From Pseudobutyrivibrio ruminis CF1b (GTDB taxonomy: Bacteria > Bacillota > Clostridia > Lachnospirales > Lachnospiraceae), in NCBI RefSeq assembly GCF_000424005.1, contig NZ_AUJB01000010.1:1-64000 (forward strand): a stretch of DNA of 64,000 nt, read 5' to 3'. Made by a program: the position numbers and the translations under genes. Position 1 is the first letter of the stretch. Each line of letters begins with the position of its first letter. The notes beneath the pieces were generated by a model. The model worked only from the letters and a program-made list of their open reading frames with translations, ran no database searches and was not told the origin of the DNA. This document shows, piece by piece, positions 1 to 8,992 of the stretch.

Positions 1-307
<307 letters not shown>

Positions 308-382
308 TCTATAAAGATGTTTAGCGAATAATTCTCGCATGACTGTATGAAGTTTTGAGGTTGCTATCGAATTTAATATCCT

Positions 383-456
383 GGCCTCATGGCTCAGTTG
401 GTTAGAGCGCCGCCCTGTCACGGCGGAGGTCGAGGGTTCAAGTCCCTCTGGGGTCG
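383..456 (+). tRNA. tRNA-Asp (anticodon GTC)
   Basis: A full cloverleaf is visible: acceptor GGCCTCA pairs with TGGGGTC, with two G-U pairs. The anticodon loop reads CTGTCAC and the T-arm reads GGTTCAAGTCC. The 3' CCA is not encoded. It is the first of five tRNAs that follow the 23S gene. Confidence 0.96.
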
Positions 457-477
457 TTGAATTTCATATAAAATCGT

Positions 478-550
478 GGGATCTTAGCTCAGCTGGGAGA
501 GCATCTGCCTTACAAGCAGAGGGTCACAGGTTCGAGCCCTGTAGGTCCCA
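478..550 (+). tRNA. tRNA-Val (anticodon TAC)
   Basis: Acceptor GGGATCT pairs with AGGTCCC. The anticodon loop CTTACAA gives TAC, and the T-loop is GGTTCGAGCCC. The discriminator is A and CCA is not encoded. Confidence 0.96.
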
Positions 551-579
551 TTCAATTGAATATAGATAGTTAATAACAT

Positions 580-661
580 GGGCGGTTTCCCGAGTGGCCA
601 AAGGGGACAGACTGTAAATCTGCTGCAAATTGCTTCGGTGGTTCGAATCCACCACCGCCCA
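580..661 (+). tRNA. tRNA-Tyr (anticodon GTA)
   Basis: This is a class II tRNA with a long variable arm. Acceptor GGGCGGT pairs with ACCGCCC and the anticodon loop CTGTAAA gives GTA. The 82-base length fits tRNA-Tyr, and CCA is not encoded. Confidence 0.96.
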
Positions 662-674
662 TCTTTTTTAATAT

Positions 675-748
675 CGCGGGATGGAGCAGTCTGGAAGCTC
701 GCCGGGCTCATAACCCGGAGGTCGGTGGTTCAAATCCATCTCCCGCAA
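675..748 (+). tRNA. Initiator tRNA-fMet (anticodon CAT)
   Basis: It has the two initiator hallmarks. The first acceptor pair is a C-A mismatch (CGCGGGA against TCCCGCA), and the anticodon stem carries three G-C pairs (GGG CTCATAA CCC). It is therefore the initiator rather than the elongator Met tRNA. Confidence 0.95.
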
Positions 749-754
749 CTACGT

Positions 755-827
<73 letters not shown>

Positions 828-837
828 CTTTAATTTT

Positions 838-868
838 ACCCTTCAGTAGTTTTACTGAAGGGTTTTTT
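838..868 (+). terminator. Rho-independent terminator of the rRNA-tRNA operon
   Basis: An 11-base-pair stem (838-848 with 853-863) closes a four-base loop and is followed by TTTTTT. Confidence 0.9.
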
Positions 869-871
869 CAT

Positions 872-905
872 ATAAAAAAAAGAAGATGTCGTAAGGCATC
901 TTCTT
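872..905 (-). terminator. Terminator of the phospholipase C-like gene
   Basis: On the minus strand a nine-pair hairpin (AAGAAGATG with CATCTTCTT) runs into a long T tract. It lies just past the stop codon of the minus-strand gene that ends at 917. Confidence 0.8.
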
Positions 906-916
906 ATATTTTTGAA

Positions 917-1912
917 TTAAAGTGGAAGTCCTGATAGATAGCTTAAATCACTTAAGCTTACTAAAAGGAGATTTCTATAACGTAGAAAATTATTAGTTTC
1001 TTCTATAGAATCCATATCTAAACCTGATAAATCAGCGATTCCTACAGCTTTAGAATATAAATCAATACGTTCTATATAGCCTGGCATGGCTTGATTAATA
1101 AGGTCTAATACACTTTCTGTTCTTGTTTTTTCTGGATTCCATGGATTATACCATTCATGGTGTTCAAGGTTACAAGGATCTGTATATTTGATTTTAGTAT
1201 CACTTGGAATCATGGAAGATATAAAAGCACACTTAAACAGGACTTGCTCTATATGCCTAAGATTGTGCTTTTTACGTCCAGTAGGGTCCTTCATTGCATG
1301 ATTCAAATTGATAAATGATTTCATAGCTCTTTTGATGGTTCCCAGGCGTATGCTGCTATCACCATAGGTTTTCCTGATTGCATTAAATAATAAGTTTGAA
1401 ATCACTGTCTGTTCATGAGGTGATGGCCTTACAGCTGCAGCGTAATCAAAACTTGTAGGCTTTAATTTCTTATAATGGTCTAGTAAAACATGATCTATAT
1501 CTGTTTCTAAGGATACGTGTTTTCCAAAATCGTATTTTCCACTACGTTTTAGATTGTTAAAATGGTCACTCTTGAAATAGATATAAGGATGACAGGCTAC
1601 ATCAAGCGAATAATGGCCAATAAAGCCAAGAATATAAGCATCGCAAATATTTCTATCATGATTATCCTCAAAGCCATTTCTGGCATCAAAAAGCCTGTCA
1701 AAAAAGAGCATTACATTTTCGCGATGCATAACGTTTCCGATATTATATTTATAGAATAAATAGGCTGGAATATGATAGAAGAATATATCAGGCCCCTCTA
1801 AACCAAGGTTAAAACAGGTCTGATGATGCTCTATAATCTTACGAGTTTCTGCGAATTCTACGAATGATAATGATTGTTCCCCAAATGATAAATGTGCAAT
1901 AAAACCAGGCAT
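917..1912 (-). CDS. Zinc-dependent phospholipase C family protein
   Basis: The 331-residue protein resembles the zinc-dependent phospholipase C fold. Likely metal ligands are spread as in that family: His6 near the start, Asp42 and His47 in GPDIFFYH, His63, then His100, Asp104 and His108 in the segment GHYSLDVACHP, and a later ETDIDH. I see no signal peptide, whereas classical clostridial alpha-toxins are secreted, so a cytoplasmic or membrane-surface lipid hydrolase is possible. The start follows an AGGGT-type ribosome site. It is a single gene reading towards the tRNA cluster with its own terminator. The family call rests on motifs; the substrate is unknown. Confidence 0.72.
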   Translation of the reverse strand: MPGFIAHLSFGEQSLSFVEFAETRKIIEHHQTCFNLGLEGPDIFFYHIPAYLFYKYNIGNVMHRENVMLFFDRLFDARNGFEDNHDRNICDAYILGFIGHYSLDVACHPYIYFKSDHFNNLKRSGKYDFGKHVSLETDIDHVLLDHYKKLKPTSFDYAAAVRPSPHEQTVISNLLFNAIRKTYGDSSIRLGTIKRAMKSFINLNHAMKDPTGRKKHNLRHIEQVLFKCAFISSMIPSDTKIKYTDPCNLEHHEWYNPWNPEKTRTESVLDLINQAMPGYIERIDLYSKAVGIADLSGLDMDSIEETNNFLRYRNLLLVSLSDLSYLSGLPL

Positions 1913-2239
1913 AGGCTAACCCTCATAATTTTCTAATTCTAGTAAAAATATAGCAAAATAACCTTCTTAGAAGATTATATCATAAAGAACCTATATAACT
2001 GAGAAATAAGTGTGTAATCAAATTTCTTTAAAATTTCACCCTGAAAGGTAAAAAAAGGGAAAGAAGAGTTGATAGAAATACGAGATAATGCTAAAGTAAG
2101 AAAAGTAAGTATAGAAATAATTAAAATACTTTACTATAATTAAAACAAAATAACGAAAAATCAGTGATATTGCAGTAATAGTTGAAACGTGATACCATAG
2201 ATTTGCACGTGCCAATAGGTGCTGCAGAGGAGAGGTGTT
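1913..2239. promoter_or_regulatory. Divergent intergenic region with two promoter candidates
   Basis: This AT-rich spacer separates the phospholipase-like gene from the ATPase gene. On the minus strand an extended -10 (TGCTATATT, plus-strand 1947-1955) lies about 35 bases before the phospholipase start. On the plus strand TTGCAG (2170-2175), 17 bases, TACCAT (2193-2198) precedes the ATPase gene. The middle (about 1980-2160) shows no gene or clear repeat. Confidence 0.45.
2170..2198 (+). promoter_or_regulatory. Promoter of the AAA ATPase / transketolase operon
   Basis: TTGCAG, a 17-base spacer and TACCAT form a sigma-A type promoter about 42 bases before the ATPase start. Confidence 0.45.
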
Positions 2240-3664
2240 ATGTTTAAAGGAAGAACGAATGAAATTCAATTACTAAACGGTTTTTATGAAGGGAATACTG
2301 CGGAAGTCGCAGTAGTCTCAGGTTCTATTGGTGTAGGCAAAACAGCGCTATTACAGGAGTTTGCAAGTGATAAGGATGCCATCTTCTTTGAGGCATACGA
2401 GACTACTGGAAAGCATCAGTTAGAGCGTTTGGCTCAGTTGATGGGGGTAGAAACACTTGATGCCGAATCATTCTGCAATGAGATTGCAAATCGTGCAGCA
2501 AGCACAAAGCAGCTCGTTATTATCGATCAATATCCAAATTTCGTTAAGGCTGATCCTGAGTTTGATAAGGTTCTTCATGAAGCGATTACAGGCTCATGGA
2601 AGGATTTGCCAGTTAAATTAATACTATGTTCAGATGCTTTTGTTCTGCTTGATAAATATGTTAAGGGAAAGAAGGCAATCTGGAATAAGAGTATTTCCCT
2701 TGATTTAGAGGTAAAACCATTAGGTTTCTATGATGCTTGTGAATTCTTTGGTGATGCAAGTCCAAAAGAAGCAGCATACTTTTATGGAATTACAGGCGGA
2801 ATACCACATAATCTTGTAAGAGTAGCTGCACTTCTTGGTATAGAAGGCTTTGAGGGCTATGGTGTTACTCCTATTACAGGAGATGACAAGGTTAAAGAGA
2901 TTACTACCAGATTATTCCTGGATAAAAATATTGCACTTGGCCTTAATCCAGAAAAGATTATGGCTACAGAGCTAAGAGAGTTGGCATATTACAACTATAT
3001 GCTTACCACTCTTGCAAAAGGACTCAACCGTGTAAATCAGATTTCTGCTGAGGTTGAGAAACCTAAGGATGTGGTTGTCCCATATCTTAATTCATTGATG
3101 GCTATCGGTATTTGTACAAAAGATACCGCCATTACTGAGATTACTAATCGCAAGAAGACAAGATATTCTATTGTAAATACAAGCACATTGTTCTGGTACA
3201 AGTTTATTGTTCCAAACTACGATGCCTATATAGCAGGCGATATTGAGGCTCTTTGGGGTAAAGTAGAGGCTTCAATGGATGAATATATGGAGACAGTATT
3301 CATCAAGATTTGTGGCGAATATCTTGCTGACAGAAGTGATAAAAACATGCTTCCATTCACTGTTGAGGAGATTGGAAACTGGTGGGTTAATGATGACGAG
3401 GCCGGTACCACAGATGGTTTTGACCTTGTTTCACTTGGAAAATGTGAAGGTAAGTCCGCTACAATTTTTGCTCAGTGTTACTACAACCATGAGCCAATCG
3501 AGGTAGCACAGTTAAAGCTTCTCATCGAGAAGACTAAGCAGCTTCACAGGCAGGGAGATGCCTTTTATCTGGTATTCTCTAATGCAGGTTTCCATGAAAA
3601 TGCTATTACCATTTCATCTGCTATTAAAAATATCATGCTTATTACGTTGGATGAAATGCGATAA
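2240..3664 (+). CDS. AAA ATPase with degenerate nuclease-like C-terminal domain (archaeal-ATPase/DUF234 type)
   Basis: The 474-residue protein begins MFKGRTNEIQ, typical of stand-alone AAA/STAND-like ATPases. Walker A is GSIGVGKT (about residues 28-35) and a Walker B-like QLVIIDQYP follows near residue 90. The C-terminal third resembles the PD-(D/E)xK-like DUF234 region: it keeps the Asp in DGFDLV, but the usual E-x-K is replaced by a Q-C-Y sequence, so nuclease activity is doubtful. An in-frame ATG 21 bases upstream exists; ATG 2240 was chosen because AGGAGAGG (about 2229-2236) lies just before it. It is 23 bases upstream of the transketolase gene, so the genes may be cotranscribed, though no functional link is evident. 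The role is unknown. Confidence 0.7.
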   Translation: MFKGRTNEIQLLNGFYEGNTAEVAVVSGSIGVGKTALLQEFASDKDAIFFEAYETTGKHQLERLAQLMGVETLDAESFCNEIANRAASTKQLVIIDQYPNFVKADPEFDKVLHEAITGSWKDLPVKLILCSDAFVLLDKYVKGKKAIWNKSISLDLEVKPLGFYDACEFFGDASPKEAAYFYGITGGIPHNLVRVAALLGIEGFEGYGVTPITGDDKVKEITTRLFLDKNIALGLNPEKIMATELRELAYYNYMLTTLAKGLNRVNQISAEVEKPKDVVVPYLNSLMAIGICTKDTAITEITNRKKTRYSIVNTSTLFWYKFIVPNYDAYIAGDIEALWGKVEASMDEYMETVFIKICGEYLADRSDKNMLPFTVEEIGNWWVNDDEAGTTDGFDLVSLGKCEGKSATIFAQCYYNHEPIEVAQLKLLIEKTKQLHRQGDAFYLVFSNAGFHENAITISSAIKNIMLITLDEMR

Positions 3665-3687
3665 AGATAAGTTTTAGGAGGAGAAAA

Positions 3688-4515
3688 ATGACAAATCAAG
3701 AGCTTAAGAAAACAGCGATTGAGGTCCGCAAAGGCATCATTGAAGGTGTTCATGCAGCTAAGGCTGGACATCCAGGCGGATCTTTATCAGCAACAGAGGT
3801 ATTTACATACCTTTATTTTGAGGAGATGAATATCGACCCAAAGAACCCTAAGAAGGCAGACAGAGACAGATTCGTACTTTCAAAGGGCCACACAGCACCA
3901 GGTCTTTATTCTACACTTGCACAGAGAGGATTCTTCCCAGTTGAGGATTTAAAGGGACTTCGTAGCATTGGTTCACACCTTCAGGGACATCCATGTGTAC
4001 AGCACACACCAGGTATCGATGCATCATCTGGTTCACTTGGACAGGGTATTTCTGTTGCAGTTGGTATGGCTCTTTCAGCTAAGCTTTCAAAGGAAAGCTA
4101 TAGAGTATACACACTTCTTGGTGATGGTGAGATCCAGGAAGGTCAGGTATGGGAGGCTGCTATGTTCGCAGCTGCTAAGAACCTTGATAACCTTTGCGTA
4201 ATCGTTGATAACAACGGTCTCCAGATTGATGGACGTATCGAGGATGTAAACAGTCCATATCCAATCCCTGACAAGTTTAGAGCTTTCAACTTCCACGTAG
4301 TAGAGGTTGCTGATGGTAATGATTTTGATCAGCTCAGAGCTGCATTCAAAGAGGCTAGAGAGACAAAGGGACAGCCTACAGCAATCGTAATGAAGACAGT
4401 AAAGGGCAAGGGCATCTCATTCATGGAGAATCAGGTAGGATGGCACGGAAAGGCCCCTAACGATGAGGAATATGCAATTGCTATGGAAGAATTAAAGAAA
4501 GCAGGTGAAGAGTAA
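3688..4515 (+). CDS. Transketolase, N-terminal subunit
   Basis: This 275-residue protein is the thiamine-diphosphate-binding half of transketolase, which moves two-carbon units between sugar phosphates in the non-oxidative pentose phosphate pathway. It has the N-terminal GHPGGSLSATEV segment, the cofactor motif beginning GDGEIQEGQVWEA (about residues 147-159) and ending with VIVDNN. In Clostridia transketolase is often split into two polypeptides, and the next gene is the other half, starting on the last base of this stop codon (TAATG). A strong AGGAGG site precedes the start. Cytoplasmic. Confidence 0.93.
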   Translation: MTNQELKKTAIEVRKGIIEGVHAAKAGHPGGSLSATEVFTYLYFEEMNIDPKNPKKADRDRFVLSKGHTAPGLYSTLAQRGFFPVEDLKGLRSIGSHLQGHPCVQHTPGIDASSGSLGQGISVAVGMALSAKLSKESYRVYTLLGDGEIQEGQVWEAAMFAAAKNLDNLCVIVDNNGLQIDGRIEDVNSPYPIPDKFRAFNFHVVEVADGNDFDQLRAAFKEARETKGQPTAIVMKTVKGKGISFMENQVGWHGKAPNDEEYAIAMEELKKAGEE

Positions 4516-5453
4516 TGGCAGACGTTAAGAAAATCGCAACTCGTGAGAGCTACGGTAACGCTCTCGTTGCTTTAGGTGAGAAATATGATAATCTTGTAGT
4601 TCTTGATGCAGATTTAGCAGAGGCTACAAAGACAGGTATCTTTAAGAAGGCGTTCCCAGAGCGTCATATCGACTGCGGTATCGCAGAGTCAAACATGGTA
4701 GGTATTGCAGCTGGTATCGCATCTACTGGAAAGGTTCCATTCTGCTCTTCATTCGCAATGTTCGCAGCAGGCAGAGCTTTCGAGCAGGTTCGTAACTCAG
4801 TTGGTTACCCACACCTTAATGTAAAGATTGGTGCTACTCACGCTGGTATTTCAGTAGGTGAGGACGGTGCTTCACATCAGTGTAACGAGGATATCGCACT
4901 TATGCGTACAATCCCAGGAATGACAATCATCAATCCTTCTGATGATGTTGAGGCTAAGGCTGCTGTAGAAGCTGCTTATAAGATGGATGGCCCTGTATAC
5001 CTTAGATTTGGCCGTCTTGCAGTACCTGTAATCAATGACAATGCTGATTACAAGTTTGAGATTGGTAAGGGTGTTGTTCTTAAGGAAGGTAAGGACCTTA
5101 CAATCTTCGCTACAGGTCTTGAGGTTAATGAGTCTCTTGAGGCTGCTAAAAAGCTTGCTGAGGATGGAATCGATGCAGAGGTTATCAACATCCACACAAT
5201 CAAGCCTATCGATGCTGACCTTATCGTAAAGAGCGCATCAAAGACAGGAAAGGTAGTTACTGTTGAAGAGCATTCAGTTATCGGTGGTCTTGGTGGAGCA
5301 GTAGCAGAGGTCCTTTCTGAGAAGTGCCCTACAAAGATGCTTCGCATCGGTGTTAAGGATACATTTGGTGAGTCAGGCCCAGCTGTTAAGCTTCTCGCTA
5401 AGTATGAGCTCGATGCAGAAGGTATCTATAAGCAGATTAAGGCTTTCTTATAA
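4515..5453 (+). CDS. Transketolase, C-terminal subunit
   Basis: The 312-residue protein carries the pyrimidine-binding and C-terminal domains of transketolase. DADLAEATKT and GIAESNMVGIAAGIA (about residues 54-68, with the glutamate that activates thiamine diphosphate) are characteristic. It would pair with the preceding subunit to make the active site. The one-base overlap of stop and start points to translational coupling and equal synthesis. DXS also has this domain order, but its single-chain length and motifs do not fit the split pair here. Confidence 0.93.
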   Translation: MADVKKIATRESYGNALVALGEKYDNLVVLDADLAEATKTGIFKKAFPERHIDCGIAESNMVGIAAGIASTGKVPFCSSFAMFAAGRAFEQVRNSVGYPHLNVKIGATHAGISVGEDGASHQCNEDIALMRTIPGMTIINPSDDVEAKAAVEAAYKMDGPVYLRFGRLAVPVINDNADYKFEIGKGVVLKEGKDLTIFATGLEVNESLEAAKKLAEDGIDAEVINIHTIKPIDADLIVKSASKTGKVVTVEEHSVIGGLGGAVAEVLSEKCPTKMLRIGVKDTFGESGPAVKLLAKYELDAEGIYKQIKAFL

Positions 5454-5466
5454 AATAAAGCATAAT

Positions 5467-5502
5467 AAAAGAGTCACACGATTGTGTGACTCTTATTTTT
5501 TT
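5467..5502 (+). terminator. Bidirectional terminator between transketolase and galM
   Basis: A perfect 11-pair stem (5469-5479 with 5484-5494) with a four-base loop is followed by ATTTTTTT on the plus strand and TTTTATTAT on the minus strand, so it can end both converging genes. Confidence 0.9.
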
Positions 5503-5506
5503 GATA

Positions 5507-6541
5507 TTAAACGAATTTGTAAATTGTTGTTGAATGAGCCTTTTGGCCAGCTTTTGCGATTGGCTGAGCGAATGATGGCACATTAAGCGCATTTGGGAAG
5601 TACTGAGACTCGAAGCAAACGCCGAAACGCTTGTCGTAAGTAACTCCGCCCTTGCCGATGTGTGACTGATCAAGGTAGTTACCAGCATAAAGCTGCATAC
5701 CAGGTAAATCTGTATAAACTTCCATCTTTCTGCCGCTCTCAGGATCTTCAAGTGTGCAACATGGCTTAGAAAGTGATGGGTTATTTAAGCAGTAATTGTG
5801 ATCAAAACCGCCAGCCCAGTTAAGCTGATCGTAATCGGCCTCTGTATCTTTGATAAGTGCCTTTGGAGTAGTGAAATCCATTGGAGTTCCCTTAACTTCG
5901 CGGCATTCGCCGTGTGGAATAGAAGCCTCATCTGTGTGAGTATATCTGTCAGCATCTATCCAAACAATGTGATTCATAACTGAACCAGAGTCATGTCCGT
6001 TAAGATTGAAGTAGCTGTGGTTAGTTGGGTTGAATACTGTATCAACATCTGAAACCCCAGAATAATCAAGGCGTAATGAGTTGTCATCGCCAAGTGTGTA
6101 TGTGATTTCGATATCCATCTCGCCTGGGAAACCGCATTCTCCGTCTGCCTTATGGCATGTGAATGTGATGTGCTTCTCATCTACCTCTTTGATATCCCAG
6201 ATTCTCTTGTGCATTGGATTGAAACCTGAGTGAAGGTTGTTCTTTCCATCATTAACATCAAGCTTATACTCTACTCCGTTGAGAGTGAACTTTGCATCGC
6301 CAATACGGTTGCCGTTAGGGCAGATGCAGCAGCCGAAGCCAGGGCCATTTACGAAGTAATCTTCGATTTTGTCATAGCCAAGTACTACGTCTGAAAGGAT
6401 GCCTTCCTTATCTGGAACCCAGAGCTCAAGTAAGTTACATCCGTAATTCATGATTTTAGCCTGCATACCGTTCTCGTTTACAAGTGTGTAGGCGATAATG
6501 TCTTCGTTATTTTTGGTTTTGCCAAGTATTTCTTTTTCCAC
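5507..6541 (-). CDS. galM: Aldose 1-epimerase (galactose mutarotase)
   Basis: The 344-residue protein interconverts alpha and beta anomers of galactose or glucose, feeding the Leloir pathway. Family motifs are present: NPTNHSYFNL (base histidine region), FDHNYCL, and CFESQYFPNALNVPSF near the C-terminus with the catalytic glutamate. Length is normal for GalM. An AGGGAGGG ribosome site precedes the ATG. It stands alone on the minus strand; neighbours are the convergent transketolase genes and a divergent penicillin-binding protein, so no galactose operon is visible. Confidence 0.9.
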   Translation of the reverse strand: MEKEILGKTKNNEDIIAYTLVNENGMQAKIMNYGCNLLELWVPDKEGILSDVVLGYDKIEDYFVNGPGFGCCICPNGNRIGDAKFTLNGVEYKLDVNDGKNNLHSGFNPMHKRIWDIKEVDEKHITFTCHKADGECGFPGEMDIEITYTLGDDNSLRLDYSGVSDVDTVFNPTNHSYFNLNGHDSGSVMNHIVWIDADRYTHTDEASIPHGECREVKGTPMDFTTPKALIKDTEADYDQLNWAGGFDHNYCLNNPSLSKPCCTLEDPESGRKMEVYTDLPGMQLYAGNYLDQSHIGKGGVTYDKRFGVCFESQYFPNALNVPSFAQPIAKAGQKAHSTTIYKFV

Positions 6542-6579
6542 GATAAAACCCTCCCTTTGTATAAAATCAAACTATCACT

Positions 6580-6608
6580 ATGATAAAGGTACAAACAAGT
6601 AAAAACAA
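6580..6608 (-). promoter_or_regulatory. Promoter of galM
   Basis: Read on the minus strand: TTGTTT, 17 bases, TATCAT, ending about 38 bases before the start codon. Confidence 0.45.
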
Positions 6609-6741
6609 GGTTTAAGGGACATTTAATAAAATTTTGAAATCAAAGAAGTCAAAGATATGACATTTGAATTTTCTGTGAGTAATTAGTGAGGGTTTTGTGG
6701 GGCGTATTGTACAGAAAATGACAAATGCGTAAAATAAAGAT

Positions 6742-8964
6742 ATGAGTGGAACTGCGCAGAAAATAAAGGTCGTTGATCGAAAGATTATACGGCTGCTAAA
6801 AATTCAAATCGTATTACTACTCATATTTGTGGCGGGGATAACATTCTACTATGTGAGTGGTTATGCTTCCAAGGTCTCCCATCTAAAGACGGAGGCTTTT
6901 ACTATCGTGCGGCATTCTAGTCCATCAACCTTTAGGCAGACGGAAACCAGCGAGGTATACGCAGCTAACGGAACCAGAATATCTGTGCTTAAGGGTGAAA
7001 AAGATGTTTATTACATCACCTTCGATCAAATTCCAACATATGTAATACAGGCAATCATTTCAATAGAGGACAAGAAGTTTTATCAGCATGGTGGCGTAGA
7101 TTATAAAGCTATCGTCAGAGCGCTGATTGCTACGATGCGCGATAAAGAGATTACCCAGGGTGGAAGTACCATCACCCAACAGCTGGCCAGAACCATCTTC
7201 CTCACCAGTGAGAAAACCTGGCAGAGAAAGGTGGAGGAGATTTATATCGCCTCTGAGATGGAAAAGAAGTATTCCAAAGACCAGATTCTGGAATTCTATT
7301 TAAATAACGTATATTTTGCTAATGGATATTATGGAATACAGGCGGCGGCAAAGGGCTATTTTAGTAAGGATATAGAGGATTTGACACTGTCCGAAATCTG
7401 TTATCTTTTAGCGATTCCAAACAGCCCAACCTATTACGACCCAGTGGTAAATCCTGCTAATACAATAAGTAGAAGAAACCTGATTTTAAAGGCTATGTAC
7501 GATGATGGAGTAATCGGAGACAAGACCTATCAGAGTGCATTAAGCGAGGAAATCATACTAAACAGAACCGCAAACACAAAGAATAACTATGTAGAAACAT
7601 ACATATATTATTGTGCAACAAGGGAATTGATGGCTCTTGATGGATTCGAATTTAAGAATGATTTCACTACTGTGGAAGGTCAGCGTGCATATGACAAGGC
7701 CTACGAGGAGTCGTACAATCAGTGGAACAGGAGTCTGTTTACTTCAGGATATCGTATTTATACAAGCATTGATTTGAATATGCAAAACCAGCTCCAGAAT
7801 GCTATAGATACTAATTTGGAGGAGTTTACAGATGTAAATGATGAGGGAATTTATGCCCTTCAGGCTGCAGCAGTATGCATCGATAACAAGACAGGAATGA
7901 CAAAGGCTATTGTAGGTGGAAGAAGCCAGGAAGTGACAGGTTACACCCTGAATCGTGCTTATCAAAGCTACAGACAGCCTGGAAGTTCTATTAAGCCTTT
8001 GCTAGTTTATACTCCGGCCTTGGAGCGTGGTTATACCCCGGATACTATAGTGGTTGATGAGGAAATAGAGGACGGCCCTGAAAATGCAGGCGGAACCTAT
8101 GCTGGAGAAATGACTTTAAGGCAGGCGGTAGCTGTTTCAAAGAATACAATTGCCTGGAAATTATATGAAGAGCTCACGCCTCAGGTGGGTATTGCCTACC
8201 TGAAAAAGCTTGGATTTTCCAAGATAGAGAAGGATGATTACGGCATGGCAGCATGTCTTGGAGGACTTACAGTTGGTGTAAGTCCACTTGAGATGGCCAA
8301 GGCATACGAAACTATATATAACGATGGTTATATGCGAAATCCTACCTGCATCACAAAAATTACCGATTCCAAAGGTAATGTTATATATGAGACAACTGAG
8401 GAAGAAATTGAAGTTTATAAAGAAAATGCTGCACGAACAATGACAGATATGCTAAAATCGGTAGTGACTGACGGTACAGCAAAGGGTATTGACCTTGGGG
8501 ACATGCCTGTTGCGGGAAAAACGGGAACCACCAATAGCAATAGAGACGGTTGGTTTGTGGGATACACAGACTACTATACCACCAGCGTATGGGTGGGATA
8601 TGACATTCCAAAGGAAGTTCCTGGTTTGAAGGGATCTACCTATCCGGCAAAAATCTGGAATGAGTTCATGGCTCAGATTCATGAGGGACTCACTCCTGTG
8701 CCATTCAAGAAGCCAGTAGAATATATTGGTAACGATGAGCAGGAAGCCGGCGGGGAAAACCCAGAAAACATGGAAAATATGGAAGGACTGGAGGGCGAGG
8801 AGCCTTTCGGAGTATTTGATGAGGAAAATCCTGAGGGAGTGGAGCAACGGGAGGAACAGCCGGCATACAGAATCATCACTCAGACATTTGAGGGTACTGA
8901 GATTCCAGCGGGCGCAATACCTGAAGATGCTACAGATATCGAGATTACTACGGTAACCGAATAA
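6742..8964 (+). CDS. Class A penicillin-binding protein (PBP1A-type)
   Basis: The 740-residue bifunctional enzyme polymerises and cross-links peptidoglycan on the outer face of the membrane. It has one N-terminal membrane anchor (about residues 20-38). The glycosyltransferase-51 domain contains SIEDKKFYQHGG with catalytic Glu109 and QGGSTITQQLAR (139-150). The transpeptidase has all three motifs: SSIK (Ser415, Lys418), SKN (466-468) and KTGT (593-596). After residue about 660 there is a Glu-rich acidic tail that is not part of the core fold. No good ribosome site precedes the ATG, which is kept because no better start exists before the anchor. Glucokinase follows after 28 bases. Confidence 0.93.
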   Translation: MSGTAQKIKVVDRKIIRLLKIQIVLLLIFVAGITFYYVSGYASKVSHLKTEAFTIVRHSSPSTFRQTETSEVYAANGTRISVLKGEKDVYYITFDQIPTYVIQAIISIEDKKFYQHGGVDYKAIVRALIATMRDKEITQGGSTITQQLARTIFLTSEKTWQRKVEEIYIASEMEKKYSKDQILEFYLNNVYFANGYYGIQAAAKGYFSKDIEDLTLSEICYLLAIPNSPTYYDPVVNPANTISRRNLILKAMYDDGVIGDKTYQSALSEEIILNRTANTKNNYVETYIYYCATRELMALDGFEFKNDFTTVEGQRAYDKAYEESYNQWNRSLFTSGYRIYTSIDLNMQNQLQNAIDTNLEEFTDVNDEGIYALQAAAVCIDNKTGMTKAIVGGRSQEVTGYTLNRAYQSYRQPGSSIKPLLVYTPALERGYTPDTIVVDEEIEDGPENAGGTYAGEMTLRQAVAVSKNTIAWKLYEELTPQVGIAYLKKLGFSKIEKDDYGMAACLGGLTVGVSPLEMAKAYETIYNDGYMRNPTCITKITDSKGNVIYETTEEEIEVYKENAARTMTDMLKSVVTDGTAKGIDLGDMPVAGKTGTTNSNRDGWFVGYTDYYTTSVWVGYDIPKEVPGLKGSTYPAKIWNEFMAQIHEGLTPVPFKKPVEYIGNDEQEAGGENPENMENMEGLEGEEPFGVFDEENPEGVEQREEQPAYRIITQTFEGTEIPAGAIPEDATDIEITTVTE

Positions 8965-8992
8965 GATAGCTATGAAAGGGAGAGAAGAAATA

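Noticed and set aside
2036-2269. 77-codon minus-strand frame in the spacer before the ATPase
   Set aside because: Its composition is Phe/Tyr/Ile-rich from AT-rich DNA, it overlaps the ATPase start and has no ribosome site.
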